Source: an uncultured Pelagibacteraceae bacterium (GTDB lineage: Bacteria; Pseudomonadota; Alphaproteobacteria; Pelagibacterales; Pelagibacteraceae). Taken from it: a DNA stretch of 64,000 nt. The notes beneath the pieces were generated by a model that saw only the letters and a program-made list of their open reading frames with translations, did not search any database and had not been told where the DNA came from. A program made the position numbers and the translations under genes. Below, piece by piece: positions 25,100 to 33,606 of the stretch; within the stretch, counting starts at the first letter, position 1; each line of letters begins with the position of its first letter. The stretch is taken from assembly GCA_902581605.1 (NCBI GenBank), contig CACHPE010000003.1, positions 46,978-110,977 on the forward strand, given 5' to 3'.

Positions 25100-25954
25100 A
25101 TGGCATTACCAAGTTACACAGAAACTAGATATAGAATTTGGCATTATATTTATCTTACAATTTGTACCTTTGTATTTTTCTTTTTGATTGCACCTTTATT
25201 TGTAATTTTTCCTTTGTCATTTAATGCAGAAGAATTTTTAGTTTTTTCTGAAGGAATGAAAAATCTTGATCCAGACGCATTTTCTCTAAGATGGTACAAA
25301 GATATGATTTATGGAACAAAAAATCCCTGGGGTCTAGCGGCAAAAAATAGCTTCATAATCGCAATCTTTGCAACAATTGGATCAATTATTTTAGGTACAT
25401 TGGCTGCACTAGGACTCAGCAGTAGACATATGCCTTATAAAGGATTGATAATGGCTACCTTGATATCTCCAATGATTGTTCCATTAATTATATCAGGTGT
25501 TGCAATTTTCTTTTTTATGGCAAAAGCTGGTTTGGCAGCAACTCATACAGGAATAGTATTAGCTCATATAATACTTGGAACACCATTTGTGGTTATAACA
25601 GTAACAGCTACACTTTCTGGATTTGATCATAGTGTTACGAGAGCTGCTGCAAGCTTAGGCAGTAACCCAGTTAATACATTTATGAAAATAACATTACCTT
25701 TAATATTACCTGGAGTAATATCTGGAGGGCTGTTTGCATTTGTAACATCTTTTGATGAAGTTGTAGTTGTACTATTCTTAGCAGGTTTAGAAAATACAAC
25801 TATCCCAATACAGATGTGGACTGGTTTGAGAGAACAACTAAGTCCCACAATTCTTGCAGTTGCAACTTGTTTAATTCTTTTATCTACCTTGATATTAATT
25901 AGCGCAGAGTTATTAAGAAGAAGATCTGAAAGATTAAGAGGAATAAATAGATAA
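25100..25954 (+). CDS. potC: Pot-type ABC permease (PotC-like)
   Basis: A 284-residue permease of standard PotC length, starting two bases after potB. Six helices are apparent, beginning IYLTICTFVFFFLIAPLFVIFPLSF. A first-loop segment FSLRWYKDMIYGTKNPWGLAAKNSF is typical of PotC. The ATPase-contact motif AAASLGSNPVNTFMKITLPLILPG is near 210-232 and is followed by SFDEVVVVLFLAG. It completes the importer with the ATPase at 21433, the receptor at 22648 and the permease at 23832. Confidence 0.88.
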   Translation: MALPSYTETRYRIWHYIYLTICTFVFFFLIAPLFVIFPLSFNAEEFLVFSEGMKNLDPDAFSLRWYKDMIYGTKNPWGLAAKNSFIIAIFATIGSIILGTLAALGLSSRHMPYKGLIMATLISPMIVPLIISGVAIFFFMAKAGLAATHTGIVLAHIILGTPFVVITVTATLSGFDHSVTRAAASLGSNPVNTFMKITLPLILPGVISGGLFAFVTSFDEVVVVLFLAGLENTTIPIQMWTGLREQLSPTILAVATCLILLSTLILISAELLRRRSERLRGINR

Positions 25955-25990
25955 TTTACCAGAATAAATTATTCATATATAGAAGTTGCT

Positions 25991-28213
25991 ATGGAAATAA
26001 AAAAAGTTGTAGTGATTGGATCTGGCACAATGGGAAGTGGGATAGCGGCTCACTTATGTAATGCAGGCGTTCCTGTAACTCTTTTAGATTTAACTACTGA
26101 AATTAGCGAAAGAGCTAGAGAAAGAATTCATAAATCTAGACCCCCTCTGCTAATAGATAAAAGAAAAATTAACAATATTAATGTTGGAAATATTGAAGAA
26201 AATTTTGACGTAGTAAAAGAAGCAGATTGGGTGGTAGAGGCAGTAGTAGAAAGAATTGATATTAAACATAATATTTATGAGAAGATATTTAATAACAGAA
26301 AAAAAGGTGCAATAGTTTCATCAAATACATCATCAATTCCAATTAAAGTTCTATCAGAAAAACTAAATGACGAAGAAAAAAAAGATTTTTGTATCACTCA
26401 CTTTTTTAATCCTGTCAGATACATGGGATTGTTAGAAATTGTTAAAAACGAAAATAATGACTTAAATAAAATTAATTCTTTGAAGAAATTTTGTGAAGTT
26501 GAGCTTGGTAAAGGAGCTATAGTTTGCAATGATACTCCAGGGTTTTTAGGTAATAGAATTGGTGTTTACGCTATGCAGGTTGCTATGACGGAAGCATTCA
26601 AAATGAAACTTTCAATAGAAGAAGCAGATGCAGTTTTTGGTAGACCGATGGGTATACCTAAAACAGGAGTATTTGGATTGTATGATCTAATCGGAATTGA
26701 TTTGATGGCTGATGTATTAAAAAGTTTTATAAAGGAACTTTCAGATAAAGATGAATTTCAAATTGTTGCAAAAGAAATTCCATTAGTAAAAAAATTAATT
26801 GAGACAGGCTACACAGGTCGTAAAGGAAAAGGTGGCTTTTATAGAATGAATAAAAATGGAGATCAAAAAATTTTAGAAGCAATTAATTTAGAAACAGGAG
26901 AGTATTCGGCAACAAAAAAAATAGATTTAGGAATTGAGACTGTTGACATTAATAATTTAATTACTCGAAAAGATAAGTTTGGTGAGTATGCTTGGGTTGT
27001 AATTTCAAAAATAATTAAATATGCATCTTCACTTGTTCCAGGAATTACTGATAAGTTCAATGATATTGATGAGGCTATGAGACTAGGTTTTAATTGGGCA
27101 ATGGGTCCTTTTGAAATGTTGAGATCTATAGGGGTAAAGAATTTCTTTGAAAGAATTGATAATTTTGAAAATAATAAATTTTTAGAAAATTTATCAAAAA
27201 CCAAAGATGAAAACTTTTATGGAGAAAGACAAATTTATACAGATATTCAAACTTTAGGAAAAATAAGACCATCAGCAATTAAAGTAGATAAAAATAATTC
27301 TGCTGAAATTCATCGATTTAAAAATTTTAATATTGTTGAGTTTACGACAAAAGCCTGTGCATTAGATTATGACTCAATGGATGCACTGAAAAATGCAACT
27401 GACAAACCTTTAATAATAATTAATGAAAGCATGCAATTTTCAGCAGGTGTGAATTTAAGTTATACCATGAATTTCGCTGACAAAGGTGATTTTAAATCAA
27501 TTGAAAAATTTATTAAATATTTTCAAGATACTTGTAAAACTTTAAAATACTCTAAGCACCCAGTTGTGTCAGCACCTTCTGGACTTACACTTGGAGGAGG
27601 CTTTGAGGTTTTAGTTCAAAGTAATTTTGTTGCCTCACACACAAATTTAGTTATTGGATTAGTTGAAACCATCGTCGGATTAGTTCCAGCAGGTGGAGGA
27701 TGTAAAGAAATGTTGTGGAGATGGTCACAAACAGAGGAAGCAAAATCAGATCCAGATTATGCCCCACTAAAAGTTTTTGATATTATTGGTTATGCTAAAA
27801 CAGCCACATCTCCAATCGAGGCTGAGCCATTAAAGTATTTAAGACCAGAAGATAAAAAAATAATGAACAGAAATAGCCTTTTTGAGGAAGCAAAAAATTT
27901 AATTAATCAAAATACTGATTTTGTTCCTCCAGAAGAGTGTAAATTTAAGCTTTCTGGAAAGCCATTGAAAGATAAAATGATTAAGGTTTTAGAGAAATTA
28001 TACAACGAAAAGGTAATTTTAGATCATGGTATGCAAGTTGGAACTGAGCTTGCAAACGTTTTAAGTGGTGGAGACACCACTATTGAAAAAGTATTGTCAG
28101 AGGATGATTTATATAAGTTAGAACTAGACTCTTTTATGAGATTGATAGAAACAAAACAAACTCAAGAAAGAATTAAACATACATTGTCGACGGGTAAACC
28201 TTTAGTTAATTAG
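25991..28213 (+). CDS. 3-hydroxyacyl-CoA dehydrogenase / enoyl-CoA hydratase fusion, FadN type
   Basis: A 740-residue bifunctional beta-oxidation enzyme with dehydrogenase first and hydratase second, the reverse of FadB and the order of Bacillus FadN. The NAD-binding motif is VVIGSGTMGSGIAAHLCNAG (5-24), the catalytic-His segment is CITHFFNPVRYMGLLEIV, and the middle dehydrogenase C-domain spans about 185-400. The crotonase half (about 440-640) has the oxyanion loop SAGVNLSY and both glutamate positions, GGGFEVL and GLVETIVGLVPAGGG. It would hydrate and oxidise an enoyl-CoA. It follows the Pot importer by 36 bases and may degrade a CoA-linked product of that cluster. The 3' end overlaps the convergent cyclophilin gene by 8 bases. 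Confidence 0.88.
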   Translation: MEIKKVVVIGSGTMGSGIAAHLCNAGVPVTLLDLTTEISERARERIHKSRPPLLIDKRKINNINVGNIEENFDVVKEADWVVEAVVERIDIKHNIYEKIFNNRKKGAIVSSNTSSIPIKVLSEKLNDEEKKDFCITHFFNPVRYMGLLEIVKNENNDLNKINSLKKFCEVELGKGAIVCNDTPGFLGNRIGVYAMQVAMTEAFKMKLSIEEADAVFGRPMGIPKTGVFGLYDLIGIDLMADVLKSFIKELSDKDEFQIVAKEIPLVKKLIETGYTGRKGKGGFYRMNKNGDQKILEAINLETGEYSATKKIDLGIETVDINNLITRKDKFGEYAWVVISKIIKYASSLVPGITDKFNDIDEAMRLGFNWAMGPFEMLRSIGVKNFFERIDNFENNKFLENLSKTKDENFYGERQIYTDIQTLGKIRPSAIKVDKNNSAEIHRFKNFNIVEFTTKACALDYDSMDALKNATDKPLIIINESMQFSAGVNLSYTMNFADKGDFKSIEKFIKYFQDTCKTLKYSKHPVVSAPSGLTLGGGFEVLVQSNFVASHTNLVIGLVETIVGLVPAGGGCKEMLWRWSQTEEAKSDPDYAPLKVFDIIGYAKTATSPIEAEPLKYLRPEDKKIMNRNSLFEEAKNLINQNTDFVPPEECKFKLSGKPLKDKMIKVLEKLYNEKVILDHGMQVGTELANVLSGGDTTIEKVLSEDDLYKLELDSFMRLIETKQTQERIKHTLSTGKPLVN

Positions 28214-28856
28214 AATTAAGCATTCTAAAGGTTTTAATATAATCAGGTCTTAAAACATAAAATACCTTATTTCCTGTTTTAATTTTAGTTAATATATCTA
28301 AACCATAAATTACTTTACCAATTGGAGTATATTCACCTTGATAAATTGGAATTTCTTTTAATGTAATAAAGAATTCACTATCTTCTGTATTAAATTCTGT
28401 TGCTCTAGCAAAACCAACACTTCCCTCTGTAAATTTAAAATCGTTGCTCAGTTCTGATTTTAACAATCCCAGTCCAGACCTTCCGCTACCAATTTTAGAA
28501 TAATCTAAATTATTTATATTTCCATACTCAATATCTCCAGCTTGTACAAAAGTATTTTCTGAAACTTTATAAAAAGCAGAACCATCATACATTTTTTGTT
28601 CAATTAAAATTTTAAATCTTTCCACCGCTTTAGGAGAAATATTTGGATAAAGTTCAATTATTACATTTCCACACTCAACATTCATTACTGCAATATTATC
28701 TGGATTATTAAAATTAAGTTTATTTAAATTATTTTTGTCTACAAAAAGACATTTATTTTTTAATAAAAAAAAAGATGTAAAAGCAAAAATCGAAAGACAA
28801 ATTAAAAATATAAATAAAATTTTTTCCGATTTTGAGGCTTTAATAGTTTTAATCAT
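28206..28856 (-). CDS. Membrane-anchored cyclophilin-type peptidyl-prolyl isomerase
   Basis: A 216-residue protein. An N-terminal helix (ILFIFLICLSIFAFTSFFLL, about 13-32) anchors a periplasmic cyclophilin domain from about 52. Landmarks are VIIELYPNISPKAVERFKILIE, YDGSAFYKVSENTFVQAGD (a divergent form of the cyclophilin FHR-QGGD region), GLGLLKSELSNDFKFTEGSVGFAR and FFITLKEIPIYQGEYTPIGKVIYG. The canonical catalytic Arg of FHRV is Lys (FYKV), so catalytic activity may be reduced. The start overlaps the stop of the upstream secreted-protein gene (ATGA). Confidence 0.82.
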   Translation of the reverse strand: MIKTIKASKSEKILFIFLICLSIFAFTSFFLLKNKCLFVDKNNLNKLNFNNPDNIAVMNVECGNVIIELYPNISPKAVERFKILIEQKMYDGSAFYKVSENTFVQAGDIEYGNINNLDYSKIGSGRSGLGLLKSELSNDFKFTEGSVGFARATEFNTEDSEFFITLKEIPIYQGEYTPIGKVIYGLDILTKIKTGNKVFYVLRPDYIKTFRMLNSN

Positions 28857-29581
28857 AAAATATTCTTATCTATTTTAGCTAAGTTTAATTTTATAAAATT
28901 CACTTTATTATTTAAGATTGTGTCACTATTAATTTTATCTTCAATTGTTTCTTTATCAGTCATTAAAAATGAAAAAATTTCTGCCATGTCTTCAGATGGG
29001 ATAGATTTAGAGTACTCTGTTAAAAAACCATCAGTTTTTTCATATAGATCTAAATTTAATCTATCAGAACAGGTTGAACATTCAGCATAATTAAACGATG
29101 TTAGATTAAAAGAAGAAAATTTGCCCTCATCGAAATATTCAATATGAGTATTTTGTATCATATGAAAAATTTCATGGTGTATCATTCTTTCAAAATATTT
29201 TTTATTAAAATTAATATCTAAAATTAAAGTTCTGTTTTTATGGTTTGGTATACCCCCAGTGTTAATTTCAGAGATGAATAAATTTTCACAAAATACAATA
29301 TATTTTAAATTTATCTTATTAAGAAAATTAGAATTATATCGGTTAAGATTTTTTTCAATTAAAGAAAATTTTGAATTTAAATTATTTATATTAACCTTAT
29401 CGCAAGAAATGTTCTTATTTACACCAATTTTAAAATTACCTTTAGCGCTCAAATAACGAATATTATTATCATTTTTTAATTTGTAAATTTCTAAACTTGG
29501 AATTTTTATCAGATTATAAATTTCATCAGCATTTACATGCGAAATATGAAAAATAAGAATAAACAAAAATAAAATTTTCAT
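28853..29581 (-). CDS. Secreted putative zinc metallopeptidase (HExxH)
   Basis: A 242-residue protein with a signal peptide (MKILFLFILIFHISHVNADE, cleavage near Ala18). I do not recognise a named family. Residues 136-140 read HEIFH, a perfect HExxH zinc motif within ERMIHHEIFHMIQN. A downstream SIPSEDMAEIFSFL (about 193-206) resembles the glutamate-bearing helix that supplies the third ligand in several secreted gluzincin-like peptidases. Four cysteines lie outside the signal peptide: Cys60 and Cys98, then Cys168 and Cys171 in AECSTCSD. It is coupled to the cyclophilin gene, suggesting a periplasmic protein-quality function. The catalytic role is inferred from motif and export signal only. 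Confidence 0.65.
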   Translation of the reverse strand: MKILFLFILIFHISHVNADEIYNLIKIPSLEIYKLKNDNNIRYLSAKGNFKIGVNKNISCDKVNINNLNSKFSLIEKNLNRYNSNFLNKINLKYIVFCENLFISEINTGGIPNHKNRTLILDINFNKKYFERMIHHEIFHMIQNTHIEYFDEGKFSSFNLTSFNYAECSTCSDRLNLDLYEKTDGFLTEYSKSIPSEDMAEIFSFLMTDKETIEDKINSDTILNNKVNFIKLNLAKIDKNIL

Positions 29582-29606
29582 TAAATTATTATAGACGAAT
29601 TAGTTG

Positions 29607-29620
29607 AGATAATATTATCT
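29607..29620. promoter_or_regulatory. 14-base perfect palindrome in divergent promoter region
   Basis: AGATAATATTATCT is a perfect palindrome in the 53-base spacer between the divergent metallopeptidase gene (start 29581) and the agmatinase-family gene (start 29635). It could be an operator for a dimeric regulator. In such AT-rich sequence a chance palindrome is also quite possible. Confidence 0.3.
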
Positions 29621-29634
29621 TAGATTATTTAAAA

Positions 29635-30594
29635 ATGAAAAAAGAAAGAAACAAAAATCCAATTCAACCAGTTAGTGGAACTAAAGTTCCAAGATTTGCT
29701 GGACCAAGCACTTTTGCAAGACTCCCTGAATTAAGAGATGTAGAAAGTTGTGACGTTGCAATCGTCGGAATTCCTTTTGATGCAGGAACAAGTTATCGAC
29801 CTGGAGCAAGATTTGGTCCTCAAAGCATTAGGCAAGCTTCAAGACATTTAAGAACAAATTATCATCCAAGTTATGATGTAGAACCTTTTAAAATTCAGCA
29901 AGTTGCTGATGCTGGCGACATTGCTTGCAATCCATTTAGTATTGATGAAGCAATTAAACAAATAGAAGTAGGTGCAACTGATTTGTTAAATAAGGTTGGA
30001 GGTATAATTAGTCTGGGGGGAGATCATACTATTGCTGTGCCTCTTTTAAGAGCAATTAATAAAAAAAATAATGGACCAGTATCTTTGGTTCACTTTGATG
30101 CTCACCTAGATACTTGGGATACTTATTTTGGAGCACCCTATACTCATGGAACTCCATTCAGAAGAGCTAGAGAGGAAGGACTATTTTTAGATGATGCTTC
30201 TATGCATGTTGGAATTAGAGGACCACTTTATAGCAGAAATGATATTAAAAATGATGAAAGTTTTGGTTTCAAAATAATTCACTGCGATGAATTTCAAACT
30301 GAAGGAACAGATAAAATTGCTGAAAGGATTAGAAAAAGAGTAGGAGACAATCCACTTTATCTATCTATCGATATTGATGTTTTGGATCCAGCATTTGCTC
30401 CAGGAACTGGTACTCCAGAAATTGCAGGAATGACAACAAGAGAAATGGTTAATGTTCTTAGAGGCTTGTCAGGATTAAATTTAGTTTCTGCTGACGTAGT
30501 CGAAGTATCGCCAGCATATGATCATGCCGAGGTAACCTCCTTAGCAGCAGCAACTATCGTTTATGAGCTTACTAATTTATTTGCAAAATCATAG
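29635..30594 (+). CDS. speB: Agmatinase / ureohydrolase family enzyme
   Basis: A 319-residue manganese ureohydrolase. The metal-binding motifs are complete: GGDHTIAVPLLRAI (about 123-136), HFDAHLDTWD (about 153-162) and SIDIDVLDPAFAPGTGTPE (about 243-261), with GARFGPQSIR near residue 60. The sequence is of agmatinase/guanidino-acid type rather than arginase, since EGG-containing and agmatinase-style termini (REMVNVLRGLSG, SADVVEVSPAYDHAEVTSLAA) are present. It would release urea from agmatine or a guanidino acid, yielding an amine or amino acid. The downstream aldehyde dehydrogenase 20 bases away could then oxidise a derived aminoaldehyde. Specificity is not settled, since family members acting on guanidinobutyrate look alike. 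Confidence 0.85.
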   Translation: MKKERNKNPIQPVSGTKVPRFAGPSTFARLPELRDVESCDVAIVGIPFDAGTSYRPGARFGPQSIRQASRHLRTNYHPSYDVEPFKIQQVADAGDIACNPFSIDEAIKQIEVGATDLLNKVGGIISLGGDHTIAVPLLRAINKKNNGPVSLVHFDAHLDTWDTYFGAPYTHGTPFRRAREEGLFLDDASMHVGIRGPLYSRNDIKNDESFGFKIIHCDEFQTEGTDKIAERIRKRVGDNPLYLSIDIDVLDPAFAPGTGTPEIAGMTTREMVNVLRGLSGLNLVSADVVEVSPAYDHAEVTSLAAATIVYELTNLFAKS

Positions 30595-30614
30595 ATAAAG
30601 GATAACGTCTTATC

Positions 30615-32048
30615 ATGCTAGATAAAAAAAATTTTTATATAAACGGTGAATGGATAAAACCAAACAGTGCTGAAGAAATTACAGTTATAGATCCTGCTAC
30701 AGAAGAAAATTGTGCTGTTATTACTTTAGGTAACAAAATTGATATTGATATGGCTGTAAAAGCAGCAAAGAATGCATATGAGTCATGGGCCTTCTCATCC
30801 AAGAAAGATAGAATTGTATTATTAGAGAAACTATACGAAAATTATAAAAAAAGATGGGCAGATATTGCAAAAGCCATAACTCTTGAAATGGGCGCTCCAA
30901 AAGATTTTGCATCTAAATTGCAAGCAGGTACAGGAGCAAGTCATATTAAATCATTCATAAGATATTTAAAAAATTTTGAGTTTGAAAAGCCTTTAGGTGA
31001 ACATGCTCCAAATCAAAGACTAATTTATGAACCAAAAGGTGTTTGCGCATTAATTACACCTTGGAATTGGCCAATGAATCAAGTTTGTTTGAAAGTAATG
31101 CCTGCTATGGCAGCAGGATGTACAATGGTATTAAAACCATCAGAACTTGCACCCTTGTCGTCTATGATACTTGCTGAGATTGTGGATGAGGTAAAGTTTC
31201 CAAAAGGTGTATTTAATTTAGTCAATGGTGATGGAGCAACTACTGGTAATGCTTTAACGAGTCATCCAGATATAGATATGATTTCTTTTACTGGATCCAC
31301 AAGGGCTGGAGCTCTAATTTCACAGAATGCTGCAAAAGATTTTAAAAGGTTAAGTTTAGAGCTTGGAGGCAAAGGGGCAAATATAATTTTTAAAGACGCT
31401 GATACTGAAGCTATAGAAAGAGGTGCTTTTAGATGTTTTAGAAATTCAGGACAATCTTGTAATGCACCCACAAGAATGCTCGTTGAAAAATCTATGTACA
31501 ACGAGGCTATTGAGAGATTAAAAAAATATACAGAAAATTTTGAGGTAGGTGATCCAAAAAAAGAAGGAGAGCATATAGGTCCTGTCATTTCAGAAAATCA
31601 ATTCAAAAAAATACAAGCTTTAATTCAAAAAGGTATTGATGAGGGTGCAAAATTAGTTGCTGGAGGGATAGGAAAACCAGATGGCCTAGATAAGGGTTAT
31701 TTTGTTAAACCTACAGTATTTGCTGACGTTAATAACAATATGCAAGTTGCGAGAACAGAAATTTTTGGTCCAGTTCTATCTGTTATACCATTTGAAACAG
31801 AGGAGGAAGCAATTAAAATTGCAAATGATACCACTTATGGATTAACAAATTATATTCAATCACAAGATCATGACAAAGTAAAACGAGTTGCTAGAAAATT
31901 AAGATCTGGGATGGTTGATGTAAATGGAGCTGGTATTGCAGTTGATGCTCCATTTGGAGGTTTTAAACATTCTGGAATAGGTCGAGAGGCAGGGGAGTTC
32001 GGTTTAGAAGAATTCTTAGAAGTTAAAGCTGTAGGCGGCTGGAGTTAA
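30615..32048 (+). CDS. NAD-dependent aldehyde dehydrogenase (paralogue of 16152-17582)
   Basis: A 477-residue ALDH with TPWNWP (Asn about 150), SLELGGKGAN (Glu about 248) and NSGQSCNAPTRM (Cys about 281). It is highly similar throughout to the minus-strand ALDH at 16152-17582. It is co-directional with, and 20 bases after, the ureohydrolase gene, which suggests oxidation of an aminoaldehyde such as 4-guanidino- or 4-aminobutyraldehyde derived from polyamine or agmatine. The last four bases overlap the convergent deacetylase gene. Two such closely related ALDHs in one streamlined genome segment imply distinct substrates. Confidence 0.88.
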   Translation: MLDKKNFYINGEWIKPNSAEEITVIDPATEENCAVITLGNKIDIDMAVKAAKNAYESWAFSSKKDRIVLLEKLYENYKKRWADIAKAITLEMGAPKDFASKLQAGTGASHIKSFIRYLKNFEFEKPLGEHAPNQRLIYEPKGVCALITPWNWPMNQVCLKVMPAMAAGCTMVLKPSELAPLSSMILAEIVDEVKFPKGVFNLVNGDGATTGNALTSHPDIDMISFTGSTRAGALISQNAAKDFKRLSLELGGKGANIIFKDADTEAIERGAFRCFRNSGQSCNAPTRMLVEKSMYNEAIERLKKYTENFEVGDPKKEGEHIGPVISENQFKKIQALIQKGIDEGAKLVAGGIGKPDGLDKGYFVKPTVFADVNNNMQVARTEIFGPVLSVIPFETEEEAIKIANDTTYGLTNYIQSQDHDKVKRVARKLRSGMVDVNGAGIAVDAPFGGFKHSGIGREAGEFGLEEFLEVKAVGGWS

Positions 32049-33244
32049 TTAACAGTAGACTTATCTTTTATACCATCAAGAAGTTTCAAACATTTTTTTA
32101 GTTCGTCTAAAATAATAAATTCGTCAATTTTATGAGCTTGTTCAATTGAGCCAGGACCACAGACAACTGTACTAATACCTATTTCTTGAAACAAACCTGC
32201 TTCAGTTCCAAATGAAACTACTTGGCGTGAATTGTCTCCAGTTAAACTGGATATTAATTCACATGCATCTGAGTTTCCAACTCTATCAAAGCCTACTATC
32301 TCTCCAATAATCTCTTTTTCGATTGAGGAATTAGGAAAAATTTTTTTCATTTCTGGTAATAAAACTTCATTTGCATATTTGTCTAACTCTTTGTTTAGAA
32401 AAATTGCATCTTCTTTTACTACTGGTCTTGTCTCCCAATTAACATGACATTTATCTGCAATTACATTATGAGCTATTCCACCGAATATACCGCCAATTGA
32501 TAAAGTAGAATGAGGAGGATCAAATATAGAGTCTTTTGGTGATCTTTCTTTTAGTTTTTCTCTCAACTCAATTAATTTATTTACATATCTCGAGGCATAT
32601 TCAACTGCACTTACACCTTTATGGGGTGCTGAACTATGTCCAGCCAAACCTTTAAAATAAGTAGTGTACTCATAACATCCTTTGTGAGCATCGATAATTT
32701 TCATATTAGTTGGTTCACCGACAATACAAATTCCATCTTTGATATCTCTTTTTTTTAATTCTTCAATTAGAATAGGTGCGCCTTGACATGCAGTTTCTTC
32801 GTCAAAAGTAAATGAGAAATGTATATCTCTATCTAGATTTGACTTTGAAAAAATTGGAGCAAAAGCTAAAGTGCATGCAATGAAACCCTTCATATCACAT
32901 GAACCTCTTCCAAAAAGTTTATTGTCCTTAATTGTTGCCTGGAACGGATCAGTTGCCCAGCCTTTTGATACAGGAACAACATCAGTATGTCCTGATAAAA
33001 TTATTGGCTTTTTATTACTAGTATTTTTTGCCTTAATTGTAGCAAATAGATTTACTCTCTTTTTGTCTTCATCAAATGTTCTAAAAGAGGTAGCGCCGAG
33101 ATCTTTTAAAATGTTATCACAATAATCAATTAGAGAATTATTATCTTTTCCTGAAATAGTTTTGAAACCAATTAAATCAGTTAATATTTTTATTGAATTT
33201 TTGAATAAAAGTTCTGAATTATTTTCTGTACTCATAATTTTCAT
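32045..33244 (-). CDS. M20-family deacetylase, acetylornithine deacetylase (ArgE)-like
   Basis: A 399-residue M20 metallohydrolase. Zinc ligands and catalytic residues are visible: LSGHTDVVPV (His, Asp), FGRGSCDMKGF (bridging Asp), FTFDEETACQGA (catalytic Glu pair), VGEPTNMKI (Glu/Asp position) and the final GPGSIEQAHKIDEF (His). The dimerisation domain spans about 185-295 (GLAGHSSAPHKGVSAVEYASR). The sequence style fits ArgE, which deacetylates N-acetylornithine, but DapE and other N-acyl-diamine deacylases are close. The nearby ureohydrolase and DoeA-like genes leave open an N-acetyl-diamino-acid substrate. An alternative start three codons downstream (MSTENN) is equally plausible. Confidence 0.82.
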   Translation of the reverse strand: MKIMSTENNSELLFKNSIKILTDLIGFKTISGKDNNSLIDYCDNILKDLGATSFRTFDEDKKRVNLFATIKAKNTSNKKPIILSGHTDVVPVSKGWATDPFQATIKDNKLFGRGSCDMKGFIACTLAFAPIFSKSNLDRDIHFSFTFDEETACQGAPILIEELKKRDIKDGICIVGEPTNMKIIDAHKGCYEYTTYFKGLAGHSSAPHKGVSAVEYASRYVNKLIELREKLKERSPKDSIFDPPHSTLSIGGIFGGIAHNVIADKCHVNWETRPVVKEDAIFLNKELDKYANEVLLPEMKKIFPNSSIEKEIIGEIVGFDRVGNSDACELISSLTGDNSRQVVSFGTEAGLFQEIGISTVVCGPGSIEQAHKIDEFIILDELKKCLKLLDGIKDKSTVN

Positions 33245-33262
33245 CCATTATATATTAATTAT

Positions 33263-33604
33263 ATGAAAGAACAAATTACCTACGATATTTTTGATAAAGT
33301 TGATATTAGAGTTGGAACAGTAATTTCTGTAAAAAAAAATGAAAAGGCTAGAAAACCTTCTTTAGTTGTTGAAGTAGATTTTGGAAAAGAAATTGGGATT
33401 AGACAATCTTCTGCCCAAATTACTCACTATTATAATGAAGAAAATCTTAAAGGAAAACAAGTAATAGGTGTTTGTAATTTTCCAGAAAAAAATATAGCTG
33501 GTGTAGTTTCTCAAGTACTTATTCTTGGCTCAATAGACAAGGAGGGCAAAGTAATTTTGGTCCATCCATCTCAAAAATCTGAGAATGGTTTACCTGTTGC
33601 ATAA
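33263..33604 (+). CDS. csaA: CsaA-like tRNA-binding domain protein
   Basis: A 113-residue single-domain OB-fold protein of the tRNA-bind (EMAP-II/CsaA) family. The family signature DIFDKVDIRVGTVISVKKNEKARKP opens the domain and GIRQSSAQITHYYNEENLKGKQVIGVCNFPEKNIAGVVSQVLILG covers the dimerising and RNA-binding core. CsaA binds tRNA or acts as a chaperone of secretion; the actual role here is unknown. It is divergent from the deacetylase gene by 18 bases and three bases from the LysE-family gene, with which it is probably co-transcribed. Confidence 0.88.
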   Translation: MKEQITYDIFDKVDIRVGTVISVKKNEKARKPSLVVEVDFGKEIGIRQSSAQITHYYNEENLKGKQVIGVCNFPEKNIAGVVSQVLILGSIDKEGKVILVHPSQKSENGLPVA

Positions 33605-33606
33605 AA

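Noticed and set aside
26863..27204. 113-codon minus-strand frame inside the FadN-like gene
   Set aside because: The plus-strand protein is continuous with known domains on both sides; the antisense frame has no start signal or family.
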